Shown here: positions 25,707-34,215 of the stretch, in pieces | Position numbering within the stretch: the stretch's first letter is position 1 | Layout of the letters: each line of letters begins with the position of its first letter | Source of the DNA: Kutzneria buriramensis | GTDB taxonomy: Bacteria; Actinomycetota; Actinomycetes; Mycobacteriales; Pseudonocardiaceae | NCBI RefSeq assembly: GCF_043575855.1 | Contig: NZ_CP144375.1 | Location: 6,076,001-6,140,000 of the forward strand | DNA length: 64,000 bases | Direction of reading: 5' to 3' | Notes under the pieces: model-generated | Told to the model about the DNA's origin: nothing | Database searches by the model: none | The model's input: the letters and a program-made list of their open reading frames with translations, nothing else | Translations under genes and position numbers: made by a program

Positions 25707-26417
25707 GTGTCCATGCCCGAGCCAAGCAAGCGCAGCAGGCTGCTCGTCGTCGAGGACGAGCCCAGCATCCGGGAGTTGCTGGCCGCCAGCCTCCGGTTCG
25801 CCGGTTTCGACGTGGACACGGCGTCGACCGGCACGGACGCGCTGCGCAGCGTCGAGCGGGAGCGGCCGGACCTGATCCTGCTCGACGTGATGCTGCCCGA
25901 CCGTGACGGCTTCGAGGTGGTGCGGCGGCTGCGCTCGGGCGGGCTGGGCGTGCCGGTGCTGTTCCTGACCGCGCGGGACGGGGCCGAGGACAAGATCACC
26001 GGGCTGACCATCGGCGGCGACGACTACGTCACCAAGCCGTTCAGCCTGGAGGAGGTCATCGCCCGGGTGAACGCCGTGCTGCGGCGCACCAAGGCCCAGC
26101 CCGAGCCGCCGGACAACCGGCTGCGCTACGCCGACCTGGAGCTGGAGGTGGACAGCCACGAGGTGCGCCGCGCCGGCCGCCTGGTGCAGCTGTCGCCGAC
26201 CGAGTTCAAGCTGCTGCACTACCTGCTGCGCAACGCCGGCCGGGTGCTGTCCAAGGCGCAGATCCTGGACCAGGTTTGGCACTACGACTTCAACGGCGAG
26301 GCCGGCGTGGTCGAGTCGTACATCTCCTACCTGCGCCGCAAGGTCGACGACGTGGAGCCGCGGCTGATCCACACCGTCCGCGGCGTCGGCTACGTGCTAC
26401 GGCAGTCCACGTCGTGA
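25707..26417 (+). CDS. OmpR/PhoB-family response regulator
   Basis: The 236-residue regulator has a receiver domain (LLVVEDEPSIRELL, phospho-acceptor Asp in LILLDVMLPDRDG, Thr/Lys switch FLTARDG and KPF) over ~10-125 and an OmpR-type winged helix (VQLSPTEFKLLHYLLRNAGR, SYISYLRRKVD, VRGVGYVL) over ~135-235. GTG 25707 is chosen because GGAG lies 7 nt upstream; ATG 25713 is close behind. Its stop overlaps the kinase start (GTGA). It probably regulates the upstream export genes, given the shared operon. Confidence 0.93.
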   Translation: MSMPEPSKRSRLLVVEDEPSIRELLAASLRFAGFDVDTASTGTDALRSVERERPDLILLDVMLPDRDGFEVVRRLRSGGLGVPVLFLTARDGAEDKITGLTIGGDDYVTKPFSLEEVIARVNAVLRRTKAQPEPPDNRLRYADLELEVDSHEVRRAGRLVQLSPTEFKLLHYLLRNAGRVLSKAQILDQVWHYDFNGEAGVVESYISYLRRKVDDVEPRLIHTVRGVGYVLRQSTS

Positions 26418-27904
26418 ACCGGGTGATCAGGTGGGTCCGGGACTACTTCGGCCGCATGCCGTTGCGGGTGCACCTGGTCTCCGGCCTGGTGGTGCTGGTC
26501 GCGGTTGCGCTGTTCGGGGCGTGGTTCATCACGTCCAAGGTGCTGGAGAACTACCTGATCGGCCAGACCGACAGCCGGCTGCACGGCATGCTCCAGGCAA
26601 CCCAGCGGCAGGTGCAGGCCGGCATCGGCCGGCCGCGGCCCCGACCGCCGGGGTTCGGCACGGGATTCCGGCTGCCCGGCCGCAGCCTGGTCGAACTGCG
26701 CAACGCGACCGACACCCAGGTGCTCAGCACGCCCACCGACGACGGCACGGCGCGGCCGGCGCTGCCGCCGATGGGCCAGTTGCCCGCCGGCTCGTCGGTG
26801 ACGCTGCCCTCGCAGGGCGACAGCGGCCCGCAGTGGCGGGTGCAGGCGTTGCAGGTGGACGGCGTCGAGATCGTGGTCGCCACCGACCAGCGGGACCTGG
26901 ACGCCGCCGTCACCGACATGCGGATCCGGTCGCTGATGATCTGCCTCGGCGCCCTCGTGCTGGTCGCCGGGCTCGGCTATGCCCTGGTGCGCAGCAGCAT
27001 GCGGCCGCTGGAGGAGGTCGAGGCGACCGCCGACGTGATCGCCACCGGCGAGCTGTCCCGGCGGGTGCCGGTGCGCCGGCCCGGCAGCGAGGTCGGCAAG
27101 CTGGCCAACTCGCTGAACGTGATGCTCGGCCGGATCGAGGAGTCGTTCGCGGCCCGGCAGAAGTCCGAGGAGGCCGCCCGGCGCTCGGAGAACCGGATGC
27201 GGCAGTTCGTCGCCGACGCCTCCCACGAGCTGCGCACACCGCTGACGTCGATCCGCGGCTACGCCGAGCTGTACCGGCAGGGCGCGGTCACCTCGCCGGC
27301 CGAGGTCGCCGAGGTGCTGGGCCGGATCGAGGACCAGGCCGCGCGCATGGGCCTGCTCGTCGAGGACCTCTTACTGCTGGCGAGGCTGGACCAGCAGCGC
27401 CCGCTGGAGCAGCGGGAGGTCGACCTCACCGTGATCGCCGTCGACGCCGTGCACGACGCCCGGATGCTCGACCCGGACCGCAAGATCGGGCTGCACCTCG
27501 ACGTCACCATGGACCTGGACGAGGAGGACGGCGGCGGGCTGGCCGTGCTCGGCGACGAGGCCCGGCTGCGGCAGGTGCTCAGCAACCTGGTCAACAACGC
27601 CATCACGCACACGCCCGCCGGCACCCCGGTGGACGTGCGGCTGTCGCGGCGGGACGAGAGCGGCCAGCCGCTGGTCGTGATCGAGGTCAGCGACCAGGGG
27701 CCCGGGCTGACCGGCGAGCAGACCGAGCGGATCTTCGAGCGGTTCTACCGGGCCGACGCCGTGCGCAGCCGGGAGAACGGCGGCACCGGGCTGGGACTGG
27801 CCATCGTCGCCGCCCTGGTGGCCGCGCACGGCGGCCGGGTCGAGCTGGACACCGCCCCCGGTGACGGCGCCACCTTCCGCGTCCTCCTCCCCCAGAACAC
27901 CTGA
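26414..27904 (+). CDS. Membrane sensor histidine kinase
   Basis: The 496-residue kinase has TM1 (VHLVSGLVVLVAVALFGAWF, ~19-38), a ~130-residue extracytoplasmic sensor region rich in Pro/Arg, and TM2 (LMICLGALVLVAGLGYALV, ~175-193). A HAMP linker, the HisKA box (FVADASHELRTPLTSIRGYA, His ~274) and HATPase_c motifs (NNAITHT, DQGPGL, GGTGLGLAIVAAL) follow. It is the cognate partner of the overlapping response regulator. Location in the export operon suggests it senses the exporter's cargo or an envelope stress. The GTG start at 26414 is fixed by the GTGA overlap. Confidence 0.93.
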   Translation: MNRVIRWVRDYFGRMPLRVHLVSGLVVLVAVALFGAWFITSKVLENYLIGQTDSRLHGMLQATQRQVQAGIGRPRPRPPGFGTGFRLPGRSLVELRNATDTQVLSTPTDDGTARPALPPMGQLPAGSSVTLPSQGDSGPQWRVQALQVDGVEIVVATDQRDLDAAVTDMRIRSLMICLGALVLVAGLGYALVRSSMRPLEEVEATADVIATGELSRRVPVRRPGSEVGKLANSLNVMLGRIEESFAARQKSEEAARRSENRMRQFVADASHELRTPLTSIRGYAELYRQGAVTSPAEVAEVLGRIEDQAARMGLLVEDLLLLARLDQQRPLEQREVDLTVIAVDAVHDARMLDPDRKIGLHLDVTMDLDEEDGGGLAVLGDEARLRQVLSNLVNNAITHTPAGTPVDVRLSRRDESGQPLVVIEVSDQGPGLTGEQTERIFERFYRADAVRSRENGGTGLGLAIVAALVAAHGGRVELDTAPGDGATFRVLLPQNT

Positions 27905-28054
27905 ACCCCCGCGAGTCGCGCTCTGGGACACACCGAAATACGGTTTCGGGCAGATGGGGTGGGCCCGGTTGCCCCTCGGGGCGAGGGGTTGCGGGCATAG
28001 GTGCGTGGCGAATCCGCGTGCGGAACCGCCGCCTCGACCTGTCGTCTCACGGCC

Positions 28055-28609
28055 ATGCGACTCCCACTGATCACCGTTGCCCTGGCCGGCCTGCTGCTCA
28101 CGGCCTGCGGCTCGCCCGTCGTGATCACCTCGAAGACGTCCACTGCGGGCAACACGAAGCCGGCTTCGTCCACGGCGCCGCCGTGCCGGGCGGCCGACAT
28201 GAAGGCGCTGCCCACCATCCCGACCCCGCCGCCGGCCGGCACCGAGGCCGTGCGCGTCGAACTGGTCAACAACGGCGACTTCGCCTGCACGCTCACGGGC
28301 ATCCCGAAGGTGGCGATCTCCGACCAGCCGCCGGCCGACGGATCCCAACCGCCGCGCAAGGCGATGTCCGTGAGGTCGAACGGCAAGGCCGTTCCGTTCA
28401 CGCTGCAACCCGGCGACGACGCGATCACCGTCGTGGCGTCCCCCGAGACCCCCGACCTCAAGTGCGCGTCCGGCGCCATGCCGACCAAGGCGGCGGTTGT
28501 GCTCGTCGGCGTCCCCGACGAGCTCGTCCCCGCGCCGATGGTCTACGGGACCCATTTCAGCGAGTGCGGTGACGCTGTGTCCGTCACCCCGTGGCAGGAG
28601 TTCGGCTGA
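28055..28609 (+). CDS. DUF4232-like secreted lipoprotein
   Basis: The 184-residue protein has a lipobox (LAGLLLTACGS, Cys ~17) and a single beta-sandwich domain: PCRAADMKAL, then VRVELVNNGDFACTLTGIPKVAISD and PFTLQPGDDAITVV. The Cys pair and the phrase N-x-G-x-x-x-C-T-L-x-G-x-P match the DUF4232 pattern found in many actinobacterial cell-surface lipoproteins. Function unknown. ATG 28055 is used because the signal peptide then starts MRLPLITVALAG; the frame extends upstream without a signal. It is 55 nt before hemL but not obviously coupled to it. Confidence 0.75.
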   Translation: MRLPLITVALAGLLLTACGSPVVITSKTSTAGNTKPASSTAPPCRAADMKALPTIPTPPPAGTEAVRVELVNNGDFACTLTGIPKVAISDQPPADGSQPPRKAMSVRSNGKAVPFTLQPGDDAITVVASPETPDLKCASGAMPTKAAVVLVGVPDELVPAPMVYGTHFSECGDAVSVTPWQEFG

Positions 28610-28663
28610 TGCACACAACACCGTGACGGCGGCCACGTGGGGTCACCTGTAAGACTGGGGGTC

Positions 28664-29986
28664 GTGACGATCGAGCAGGCAGCCAGCGTTGACACCTCGC
28701 GTGCGCTGTTCGACCGAGCGGCCAAGGCCACGCCCGGCGGGGTCAACTCGCCGGTGCGGGCGTTCCACTCGGTCGGCGGCACGCCCCGATTCATGGTCCG
28801 CGGCGAGGGCCCGCATCTGTGGGACGCCGACGGCAACCGCTACGTCGACCTGGTCAGCTCGTGGGGCCCGATGATCCTGGGCCACGCGCACCCGGAGGTC
28901 GTGGCGGCGGTGGCGAAGGCGGCGACCAGCGGCCTGTCCTTCGGCACGCCGACCGAGGGCGAGGTGCTGCTGGCCGAGGAGCTGATCGGCCGGGTCGAGC
29001 CGGTGGAGCAGGTCCGCCTGGTCAACTCCGGCACCGAGGCGACGATGAGCGCGATCCGGCTGGCCCGGGGCTTCACCGGCCGGCGCAAGATCGTCAAGTT
29101 CGCCGGCTGCTACCACGGGCACGTGGACGCGCTGCTGGCCCAGGCCGGCTCGGGCGTGGCGACGCTGGGCCTGCCGACCACGCCCGGCGTCACCGGCGCG
29201 CAGGCGGCGGACACGATCGTGCTGCCCTACAACGACGTCGCCGCCGTGAAGGAGGCCTTCGCGGCGAATCCCGGCGAGATCGCGGCCATCATCACGGAGG
29301 CGGCCGCCGGCAACATGGGCGCGGTGGCCCCGGACCCCGGCTACAACGCGGCGCTGCGCGAGGCCTGCCACGCCGACGGCGCGCTGCTGATCATCGACGA
29401 GGTGATGACCGGCTTCCGCGTCTCCAAGGCCGGTTGGTACGGCCTGGAGCACGTGGCGGGCGACCTCTACACGTTCGGCAAGGTCATGTCCGGCGGCCTG
29501 CCGGCGGCGGCGTTCGGCGGCCGCGCCGACGTGATGGCGAGGCTGGCGCCGAGCGGCCCGGTCTACCAGGCCGGCACGCTGTCCGGGAACCCGGTGGCGG
29601 TCGCCGCCGGCCTGACCACGCTCAAGCTCGCCGACGACGAGGTGTACCGCAAGCTGGACCGCAACGCCCGGCTGCTGGGCGAGCTGTTCGGCGACGCGCT
29701 GACCGCCGAGGGCGTCGCCCACCAGGTGCAGTACGCCGGCAACCTGGTCAGCGTGTTCTTCACCGACGAGCCGGTGCGGGACTACGCCGGCGCGCAGGCC
29801 GCGCAGACCTGGCGCTTCCCGCCGTTCTTCCATGCCCTGCTGGAGCGCGGCGTCTACCCGCCGCCGAGCGCGTTCGAGGCGTGGTTTGTCAACGCCGCCA
29901 TGGACGACGCCGCGTTCGAGGTCATCGAGCAGGCTCTGCCGCACGCCGCCGCGGCCGCCGCCGCGGCCAAGGAGGACGGTCAGTGA
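28664..29986 (+). CDS. hemL: Glutamate-1-semialdehyde 2,1-aminomutase
   Basis: The 440-residue PLP enzyme converts the HemA product glutamate-1-semialdehyde to 5-aminolevulinate. It has the class III aminotransferase motifs: NSPVRAFHSVGG near the start, LVNSGTEATMSAIRLARG (PLP phosphate site), IIDEVMTGFRVS and the Schiff-base lysine in YTFGKVMSGGLPAAAFGG. The GTG start at 28664 follows a TGGGGG box. The C-terminus is Ala-rich (AAAAAAAKEDGQ). The DNA for KEDGQ doubles as an AAGGAGG ribosome-binding site for the first mini-frame of the 77-bp repeat array that overlaps the hemL stop. Confidence 0.95.
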   Translation: MTIEQAASVDTSRALFDRAAKATPGGVNSPVRAFHSVGGTPRFMVRGEGPHLWDADGNRYVDLVSSWGPMILGHAHPEVVAAVAKAATSGLSFGTPTEGEVLLAEELIGRVEPVEQVRLVNSGTEATMSAIRLARGFTGRRKIVKFAGCYHGHVDALLAQAGSGVATLGLPTTPGVTGAQAADTIVLPYNDVAAVKEAFAANPGEIAAIITEAAAGNMGAVAPDPGYNAALREACHADGALLIIDEVMTGFRVSKAGWYGLEHVAGDLYTFGKVMSGGLPAAAFGGRADVMARLAPSGPVYQAGTLSGNPVAVAAGLTTLKLADDEVYRKLDRNARLLGELFGDALTAEGVAHQVQYAGNLVSVFFTDEPVRDYAGAQAAQTWRFPPFFHALLERGVYPPPSAFEAWFVNAAMDDAAFEVIEQALPHAAAAAAAAKEDGQ

Positions 29987-30290
29987 CCGAGCTTGCGAGG
30001 GCACCATTCGGTGCAGTGGCCTGGGTCGTAGACCCTCCGAGCGCCAGCGAGGTGGGACTGTGACCGAGCTTGCGAGGGCACCATTCGGTGCAGTGGCCTG
30101 GGTCGTAGACCCTCCGAGCGCCAGCGAGGTGGGACTGTGACCGAGCTTGCGAGGGCACCATTCGGTGCAGTGGCCTGGGTCGTAGACCCTCCGAGCGCCA
30201 GCGAGGTGGGACTGTGACCGAGCTTGCGAGGGCACCATTCGGTGCAGTGGCCTGGGTCGCAGACCCTCCGAGCGCCAGCGAGGTGGGACT
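29983..30290 (+). repeat. MIRU-like array: four tandem 77-bp units linking hemL to the phosphatase gene
   Basis: Units start at 29983, 30060, 30137 and 30214, each 77 bp. Units 1-3 are identical; unit 4 has one T-to-C change at 30260. Every unit reads as a 26-codon frame from GTG to TGA (begins VTELARAPFG, ends SASEVGL), and each stop overlaps the next GTG as GTGA. The chain begins at the hemL stop and ends at the phosphatase GTG at 30291. Each unit also holds GAGGTGG just before the next GTG and two hairpins: GCACC-ATTC-GGTGC and GGGTC-GTA-GACCC. The unit 4 change falls in the second loop. Size, location and overlapping codons match mycobacterial interspersed repetitive units (MIRUs). Confidence 0.9.
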
Positions 30291-30920
30291 GTGACCCGCA
30301 CCGTCGTGCACCTCATGCGGCACGGCGAGGTGCACAACCCGACCGGCGTCCTCTACGGGCGGCTGCCCGGCTTCCGGCTGTCGGCGCAGGGCGAGAAGCA
30401 GGCGCTGCGGGTCGCCGAGTACCTGGCCGACCGGGACATCGTGCACGTCGTCGCGTCGCCGCTGGAGCGGGCGCAGCAGACCTCGCGCCCGATCGTCGAC
30501 TCGCACCGCCTGGAGCTGGTCACCGACGACCGGCTGATCGAGGCGGACAACAAGTTCGAGGGCCTGAAGGTGGCCGTCGGCGACGGCGCGCTGCGCTCCC
30601 CGCAGCACTGGCCGAAGCTGTGGAACCCGTTCGAGCCGTCCTGGGGCGAGCCGTACCTGAAGATCGCCCACCGGATGCTCGGCGCCGTGCACAGGGCCCG
30701 CGCGGCCGCCGCCGGCCACGAGGCGGTGTGCGTGTCGCACCAGCTGCCGGTCTGGACGGTCCGCCGGTTCCTCGAGGGCAAGCGCATGTGGCACGACCCG
30801 CGCAAGCGCCAGTGCTCGCTGGCCTCGCTGACCTCGCTGACGTTCGAGGACGAGCAGCTGATCCGGATCAGCTACTCGGAGCCGGCCGGCAGCACCGATC
30901 CGAGGGTGACGGGGGCATGA
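30291..30920 (+). CDS. Histidine phosphatase (phosphoglycerate-mutase-like) family protein
   Basis: The 209-residue protein has the catalytic RHG motif in VHLMRHGEVHNP (His ~11), the conserved Arg in SPLERAQQTS and the second His in VCVSHQLPVWT. It is a cytoplasmic phosphatase of unknown substrate. Its place between hemL and a thioredoxin-like lipoprotein matches the M. tuberculosis order (hemL, Rv0525, Rv0526, ccdA), which suggests a conserved link to haem/cytochrome assembly. The GTG start at 30291 overlaps the last repeat-unit stop. The next gene overlaps it by ATGA. Confidence 0.88.
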   Translation: MTRTVVHLMRHGEVHNPTGVLYGRLPGFRLSAQGEKQALRVAEYLADRDIVHVVASPLERAQQTSRPIVDSHRLELVTDDRLIEADNKFEGLKVAVGDGALRSPQHWPKLWNPFEPSWGEPYLKIAHRMLGAVHRARAAAAGHEAVCVSHQLPVWTVRRFLEGKRMWHDPRKRQCSLASLTSLTFEDEQLIRISYSEPAGSTDPRVTGA

Positions 30921-31492
30921 AGCGCATCGCCATCGCCGCCGCGCTGCTGGTCACGTTGGCCGCGTGCAGCACCGGCAAGGACGCCGTGGTCCAGGGCCAG
31001 GGCACCTTCCAGTTCACCGCGCCCGGCGGGCAGACCCACATCGACTACACCGGCCAGCAGCGCCAGCCGCTGGCCGAGCTGTCCGGGGACAGCCTGCTCG
31101 ACGAGGGCAAGCAGGTGAGGCTCAGCGACTACACCGGCAAGATCGTCGTGATCAACATCTGGGGCGCGTGGTGCGGGCCGTGCCGGACCGAGGCGCCGCA
31201 GCTCCAGCAGGTGTACGACGAGACCAAGGCGCAGGGCGTCCAGGTGATGGGCGTGGACGTGCGCGACGACCGGTCGGCGGCGCTGGACTTCTACCACAAC
31301 GACAAACTGGACTATCCGTCGATTTTCGACCCGCCGGGGCGGTCGCTGCTGGTGTTGCAGGGCTATCCGCGCACCACCACGCCGTCCACGCTGGTGCTCG
31401 ACCGCCAGCACCGGGTGGCCTGGGTGTCCCTTTTGCCGGTTGAGAAGGACGAGTTGCTGTCCAAGGTGAAGCAACTCCTCGCCGAGAAGTAG
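30917..31492 (+). CDS. TlpA/ResA-like thioredoxin lipoprotein (cytochrome c maturation)
   Basis: The 191-residue protein has a lipobox (LLVTLAACSTG, Cys ~17) and a TlpA/ResA thioredoxin fold: VVINIWGAWCGPCRTEAPQL with the WCGPC active site (~94-98), a DVRDDRSAALDFY insert and the cis-Pro TTTPSTLVLD. It should reduce apocytochrome c haem-binding cysteines outside the membrane, receiving electrons from CcdA, which is encoded 4 kb downstream beyond an unrelated block. The start ATG 30917 overlaps the phosphatase stop (ATGA). Confidence 0.9.
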   Translation: MKRIAIAAALLVTLAACSTGKDAVVQGQGTFQFTAPGGQTHIDYTGQQRQPLAELSGDSLLDEGKQVRLSDYTGKIVVINIWGAWCGPCRTEAPQLQQVYDETKAQGVQVMGVDVRDDRSAALDFYHNDKLDYPSIFDPPGRSLLVLQGYPRTTTPSTLVLDRQHRVAWVSLLPVEKDELLSKVKQLLAEK

Positions 31493-31594
31493 GCTCGCGT
31501 TCACTGATTATTTCCGTTCGTATGACGGGTTCTCCGAGCTCATTCGGTCATCTAACGTCGCCTGCGGTCCCGCCCACACGGATGGAGCACACGC

Positions 31595-33634
31595 ATGGCC
31601 GACTCGAACTCAGGACTCACGCGCCGCCGGTTCCTCGGCGGCGTCGCCGGCACGGTCGCGGCCGCCGGCGCGCTCGGGGCGCTGCCGCCCGGCATGGCCG
31701 AGGCGCTCGCCGAGCCGCGCCGCCGGGGCCGCATCAGCGACGTCGAGCACGTCGTGGTCCTGATGCAGGAGAACCGGTCGTTCGACCACTACTACGGCAC
31801 CATGCGCGGCGTCCGCGGCTTCGGCGACCGCACCGCGGTGATCCAGCCCAACGGCAAGGACATCTACCACCAGTTCGACCTGGCCCGCACCGACGGCAAC
31901 GCGCTGCTGCCGTTCCACGTCGACACGTCCAAGGTGGACGGCCAGGACCTCGGCGACCTGGGCCACGGCTGGGACGACCAGCACCTGGCGATGAACGGCG
32001 GCGCCAACAACTCGTGGATCACCGCCAAGGGCGAGATGACCATGGGCTACTTCACCGAGCAGGACATCCCGTTCCACCGCGCGCTGGCCGACGCCTTCAC
32101 GCTGTGCGACGCCTACCACTGCTCGGTGCAGGGGCCGACCACGCCGAACCGGCTCTACCTGTTCACCGGCACCATCGACGCCGACGGCAAGTACGGCGGT
32201 CCGGTCAACTACAACCCGGACGACTACAAGGGCGTGTTGCGCTGGACCACCTACCCCGAGCGGCTCCAGGACGCGGGCGTGTCGTGGAAGGTGTACGCCA
32301 ACAAGGAGGTCGGCGACGACGGGGCGCACCCGTTCGTCGGCGACTACGGCGACAACCCGCTGTGGCTGTTCGAGCAGTACCACAAGGACTACAACAGCGA
32401 ACTGTCCAAGCGGGCGAGCGTGTTCCAGACCTGGGAGCCGGATTCGGGCCAGGGCAAGGACGTCAACCACGTGCTGTCGGAGTTCATCGCCGACTGCGCC
32501 GCCGGCACGCTGCCCAAGGTGTCCTGGATCGTCGCGCCCTACGGCTACTGCGAGCACCCCGAGGCCCGCCCGGTGGACGGCGCCGCGTACACCCAGGCCG
32601 TGCTGAACGCCTTGTGGCACAACAAGAAGCTCTGGGACAACACGGTCGTTCTCATCGACTACGACGAGAACGACGGCTTCTTCGACCACGTGCCGCCGCC
32701 GATGGCCCCGGCCGGCACGCCCGGCGAGTTCATCAACGGCAAGTCCATCGGCCTCGGCGCCCGCGTGCCGATGACGGTGATCTCGCCGTGGAGCCGCGGC
32801 GGCTGGATCAACTCCGAGGTGTCCGACCACACCTCGGTGATCCGCTTCCTCGAGCAGTGGACCGGCGTGCACGAGCCGAACATCACCGACTGGCGGCGCG
32901 CCATCTGCGGCGACCTGACCAGCTGCTTCGACTTCGGGACCAAGAACCTGAGCATCCCGCTGCTGCCGGACACCGCGAAACTCCGCCAGATCGCCGACGA
33001 CACCCAGACCAAGCTGCCCAAGCCGGCCCCGCCGGCCACCGGCAAGCAGGTCACGCCGCTTCAGGACCAGGGCACGCGCCCGGCGCGGCCGCTGCCGTAC
33101 CAGCCGGCCGTCACCACGTCGCTGTCCGCGGACAAGGGCACGCTGACCACGACCTTCGCCAACTACGGCACCGCCGAGGTGCAGCTGTGGGCGTTCCGCG
33201 CCGACGGCAAGCTGGACGGCCCGTGGCAGTATGACGTGCCGGCCGGCAAGCAGGTCAGCGACCAGTGGAAGATCTGGAGCTACGGCGACAAGTACAACGT
33301 CGCCGTGCACGGCCCGAACCGGTTCCTCTGGCAGTTCGCCGCCGACACCAACGCCGCCGGCGCGATCGACGCGGCCGCCAGCTACACCGCCGACTTCAAG
33401 CTCAAGCTGGCGCTGAGCAACCCGTCGGCCAAGGCCGTGAAGTTCACGGTCACCACCAACCACTACGGCAACGGCAAGCAGACCTTCACCGTCGCCGCCG
33501 GCAAGACCGTCGACCACGTCTTCGCCCCGTGCGAGGGCTGGTACGACCTCAGCGTCACAATCGACGCCGACCCGGTCTTCCTGCGCCGCTACACCGGCCA
33601 CATCGAGAACGGACAACCCAGCATCACCGGCTGA
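31595..33634 (+). CDS. Tat-exported phospholipase C (phosphocholine-type)
   Basis: The 679-residue secreted enzyme has a Tat signal (LTRRRFLGGVAGTVAAAGAL, residues ~8-27), then the acid-phosphatase-like PLC domain with VVLMQENRSFDHYYGTMRGV (nucleophile region), TTPNRLYLFTG, LIDYDENDGFFDHVPPP and SEVSDHTSVIRFLEQW. Two DUF756-like beta domains follow (~residues 490-680). The family cleaves phosphatidylcholine or other phosphodiesters outside the cell. It is preceded by ~100 bp of upstream sequence and followed by an 18-bp hairpin, so it is monocistronic. It interrupts the tlpA-ccdA order seen in relatives. Confidence 0.9.
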   Translation: MADSNSGLTRRRFLGGVAGTVAAAGALGALPPGMAEALAEPRRRGRISDVEHVVVLMQENRSFDHYYGTMRGVRGFGDRTAVIQPNGKDIYHQFDLARTDGNALLPFHVDTSKVDGQDLGDLGHGWDDQHLAMNGGANNSWITAKGEMTMGYFTEQDIPFHRALADAFTLCDAYHCSVQGPTTPNRLYLFTGTIDADGKYGGPVNYNPDDYKGVLRWTTYPERLQDAGVSWKVYANKEVGDDGAHPFVGDYGDNPLWLFEQYHKDYNSELSKRASVFQTWEPDSGQGKDVNHVLSEFIADCAAGTLPKVSWIVAPYGYCEHPEARPVDGAAYTQAVLNALWHNKKLWDNTVVLIDYDENDGFFDHVPPPMAPAGTPGEFINGKSIGLGARVPMTVISPWSRGGWINSEVSDHTSVIRFLEQWTGVHEPNITDWRRAICGDLTSCFDFGTKNLSIPLLPDTAKLRQIADDTQTKLPKPAPPATGKQVTPLQDQGTRPARPLPYQPAVTTSLSADKGTLTTTFANYGTAEVQLWAFRADGKLDGPWQYDVPAGKQVSDQWKIWSYGDKYNVAVHGPNRFLWQFAADTNAAGAIDAAASYTADFKLKLALSNPSAKAVKFTVTTNHYGNGKQTFTVAAGKTVDHVFAPCEGWYDLSVTIDADPVFLRRYTGHIENGQPSITG

Positions 33635-33649
33635 GTCGTCCAACATGCA

Positions 33650-33696
33650 GGGAAGGACGCCTTACCCTCGTCCAGCGCGGGTAAGGCGCCCTTCCC
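33650..33696. terminator. 18-bp hairpin after the phospholipase gene
   Basis: Arms at 33650-33667 (GGGAAGGACGCCTTACCC) and 33679-33696 pair over 18 positions with one A-C mismatch, with an 11-nt loop. It lies between the convergent phospholipase and DUF1990 genes, so it probably works in both directions. Confidence 0.75.
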
Positions 33697-33705
33697 CGCA
33701 TAGGG

Positions 33706-34215
33706 CTACAGCGCCCTCAGATACCGGTCCGTCACCAGGTTCTGCGCCATCCGCGGGAACGGGCCGCCGAGCCTGGCCAGCAGCGTCGCCGGCTTGGAGA
33801 AGGCCGTCACGGTGAACGAGGCCGTGCCGTCGGCGTTGCGCTCGACGATGAACGCCTCCTCGCCGCTCTCCGGGTGTCCGGGCAGCGTCCCGTAGGCGAA
33901 GCCCTTCCGGTTCTGCTGGTCGACGACGTACACGACCCGGCACGGCACCTGGATCGGCCCGAGCCGCAGCACCACCACCGCCTTCGGCTCCACGGTTTTG
34001 GACGACGCCTGCACGCGCAGCCCGCTGGCCTCCTGCGCCCGCCAGGCGAACAGCTTCTCCGCCGCCTCCTCGAAGCCGGTGCGCAGCCGCACGCGGCGGC
34101 TGATGGCGTGGTAGCCGGCGGGCATCGCGCCGACGGTGGCGCCGACCTCGGCGTACGTCAGCGGCGCGGCCTGCAGCGAGGCGGCCTTGGCAGGGTCCAG
34201 CAGTTCGACGGTCAC
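33706..34215 (-). CDS. DUF1990 (UPF0548) family protein
   Basis: The 169-residue protein matches the DUF1990 pattern: LTYAEVGATVGAMPAGYHAI near the N-terminus, a central CRVVYVVDQQNRKGFAYGTL, then GHPESGEEAFIVERNADGTA and the tail FSKPATLLARLGGPFPRMAQ. These START/SRPBCC-like proteins are common in actinobacteria and of unknown function. The GTG start at 34215 overlaps the TetR stop (GTGA), so it is the second gene of a TetR-DUF1990 operon reading leftwards. Regulation by the TetR palindrome at 34821 is likely. Confidence 0.82.
   Translation of the reverse strand: MTVELLDPAKAASLQAAPLTYAEVGATVGAMPAGYHAISRRVRLRTGFEEAAEKLFAWRAQEASGLRVQASSKTVEPKAVVVLRLGPIQVPCRVVYVVDQQNRKGFAYGTLPGHPESGEEAFIVERNADGTASFTVTAFSKPATLLARLGGPFPRMAQNLVTDRYLRAL

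Noticed and set aside
29922..30794. Minus-strand protein with repeats across the 77-bp array
   Set aside because: The repeats in the translated frame merely mirror the DNA repeat; the rest is antisense to the histidine phosphatase gene, with no start signal or known motif.
31499..31560. Possible Pho box upstream of the phospholipase C gene
   Set aside because: GTTCACT, GTTCGTA, GTTCTCC and GGTCATC occur in series, but their spacing (17, 13 and 17-18 bp) does not fit the 11-bp direct repeats of actinomycete Pho boxes.
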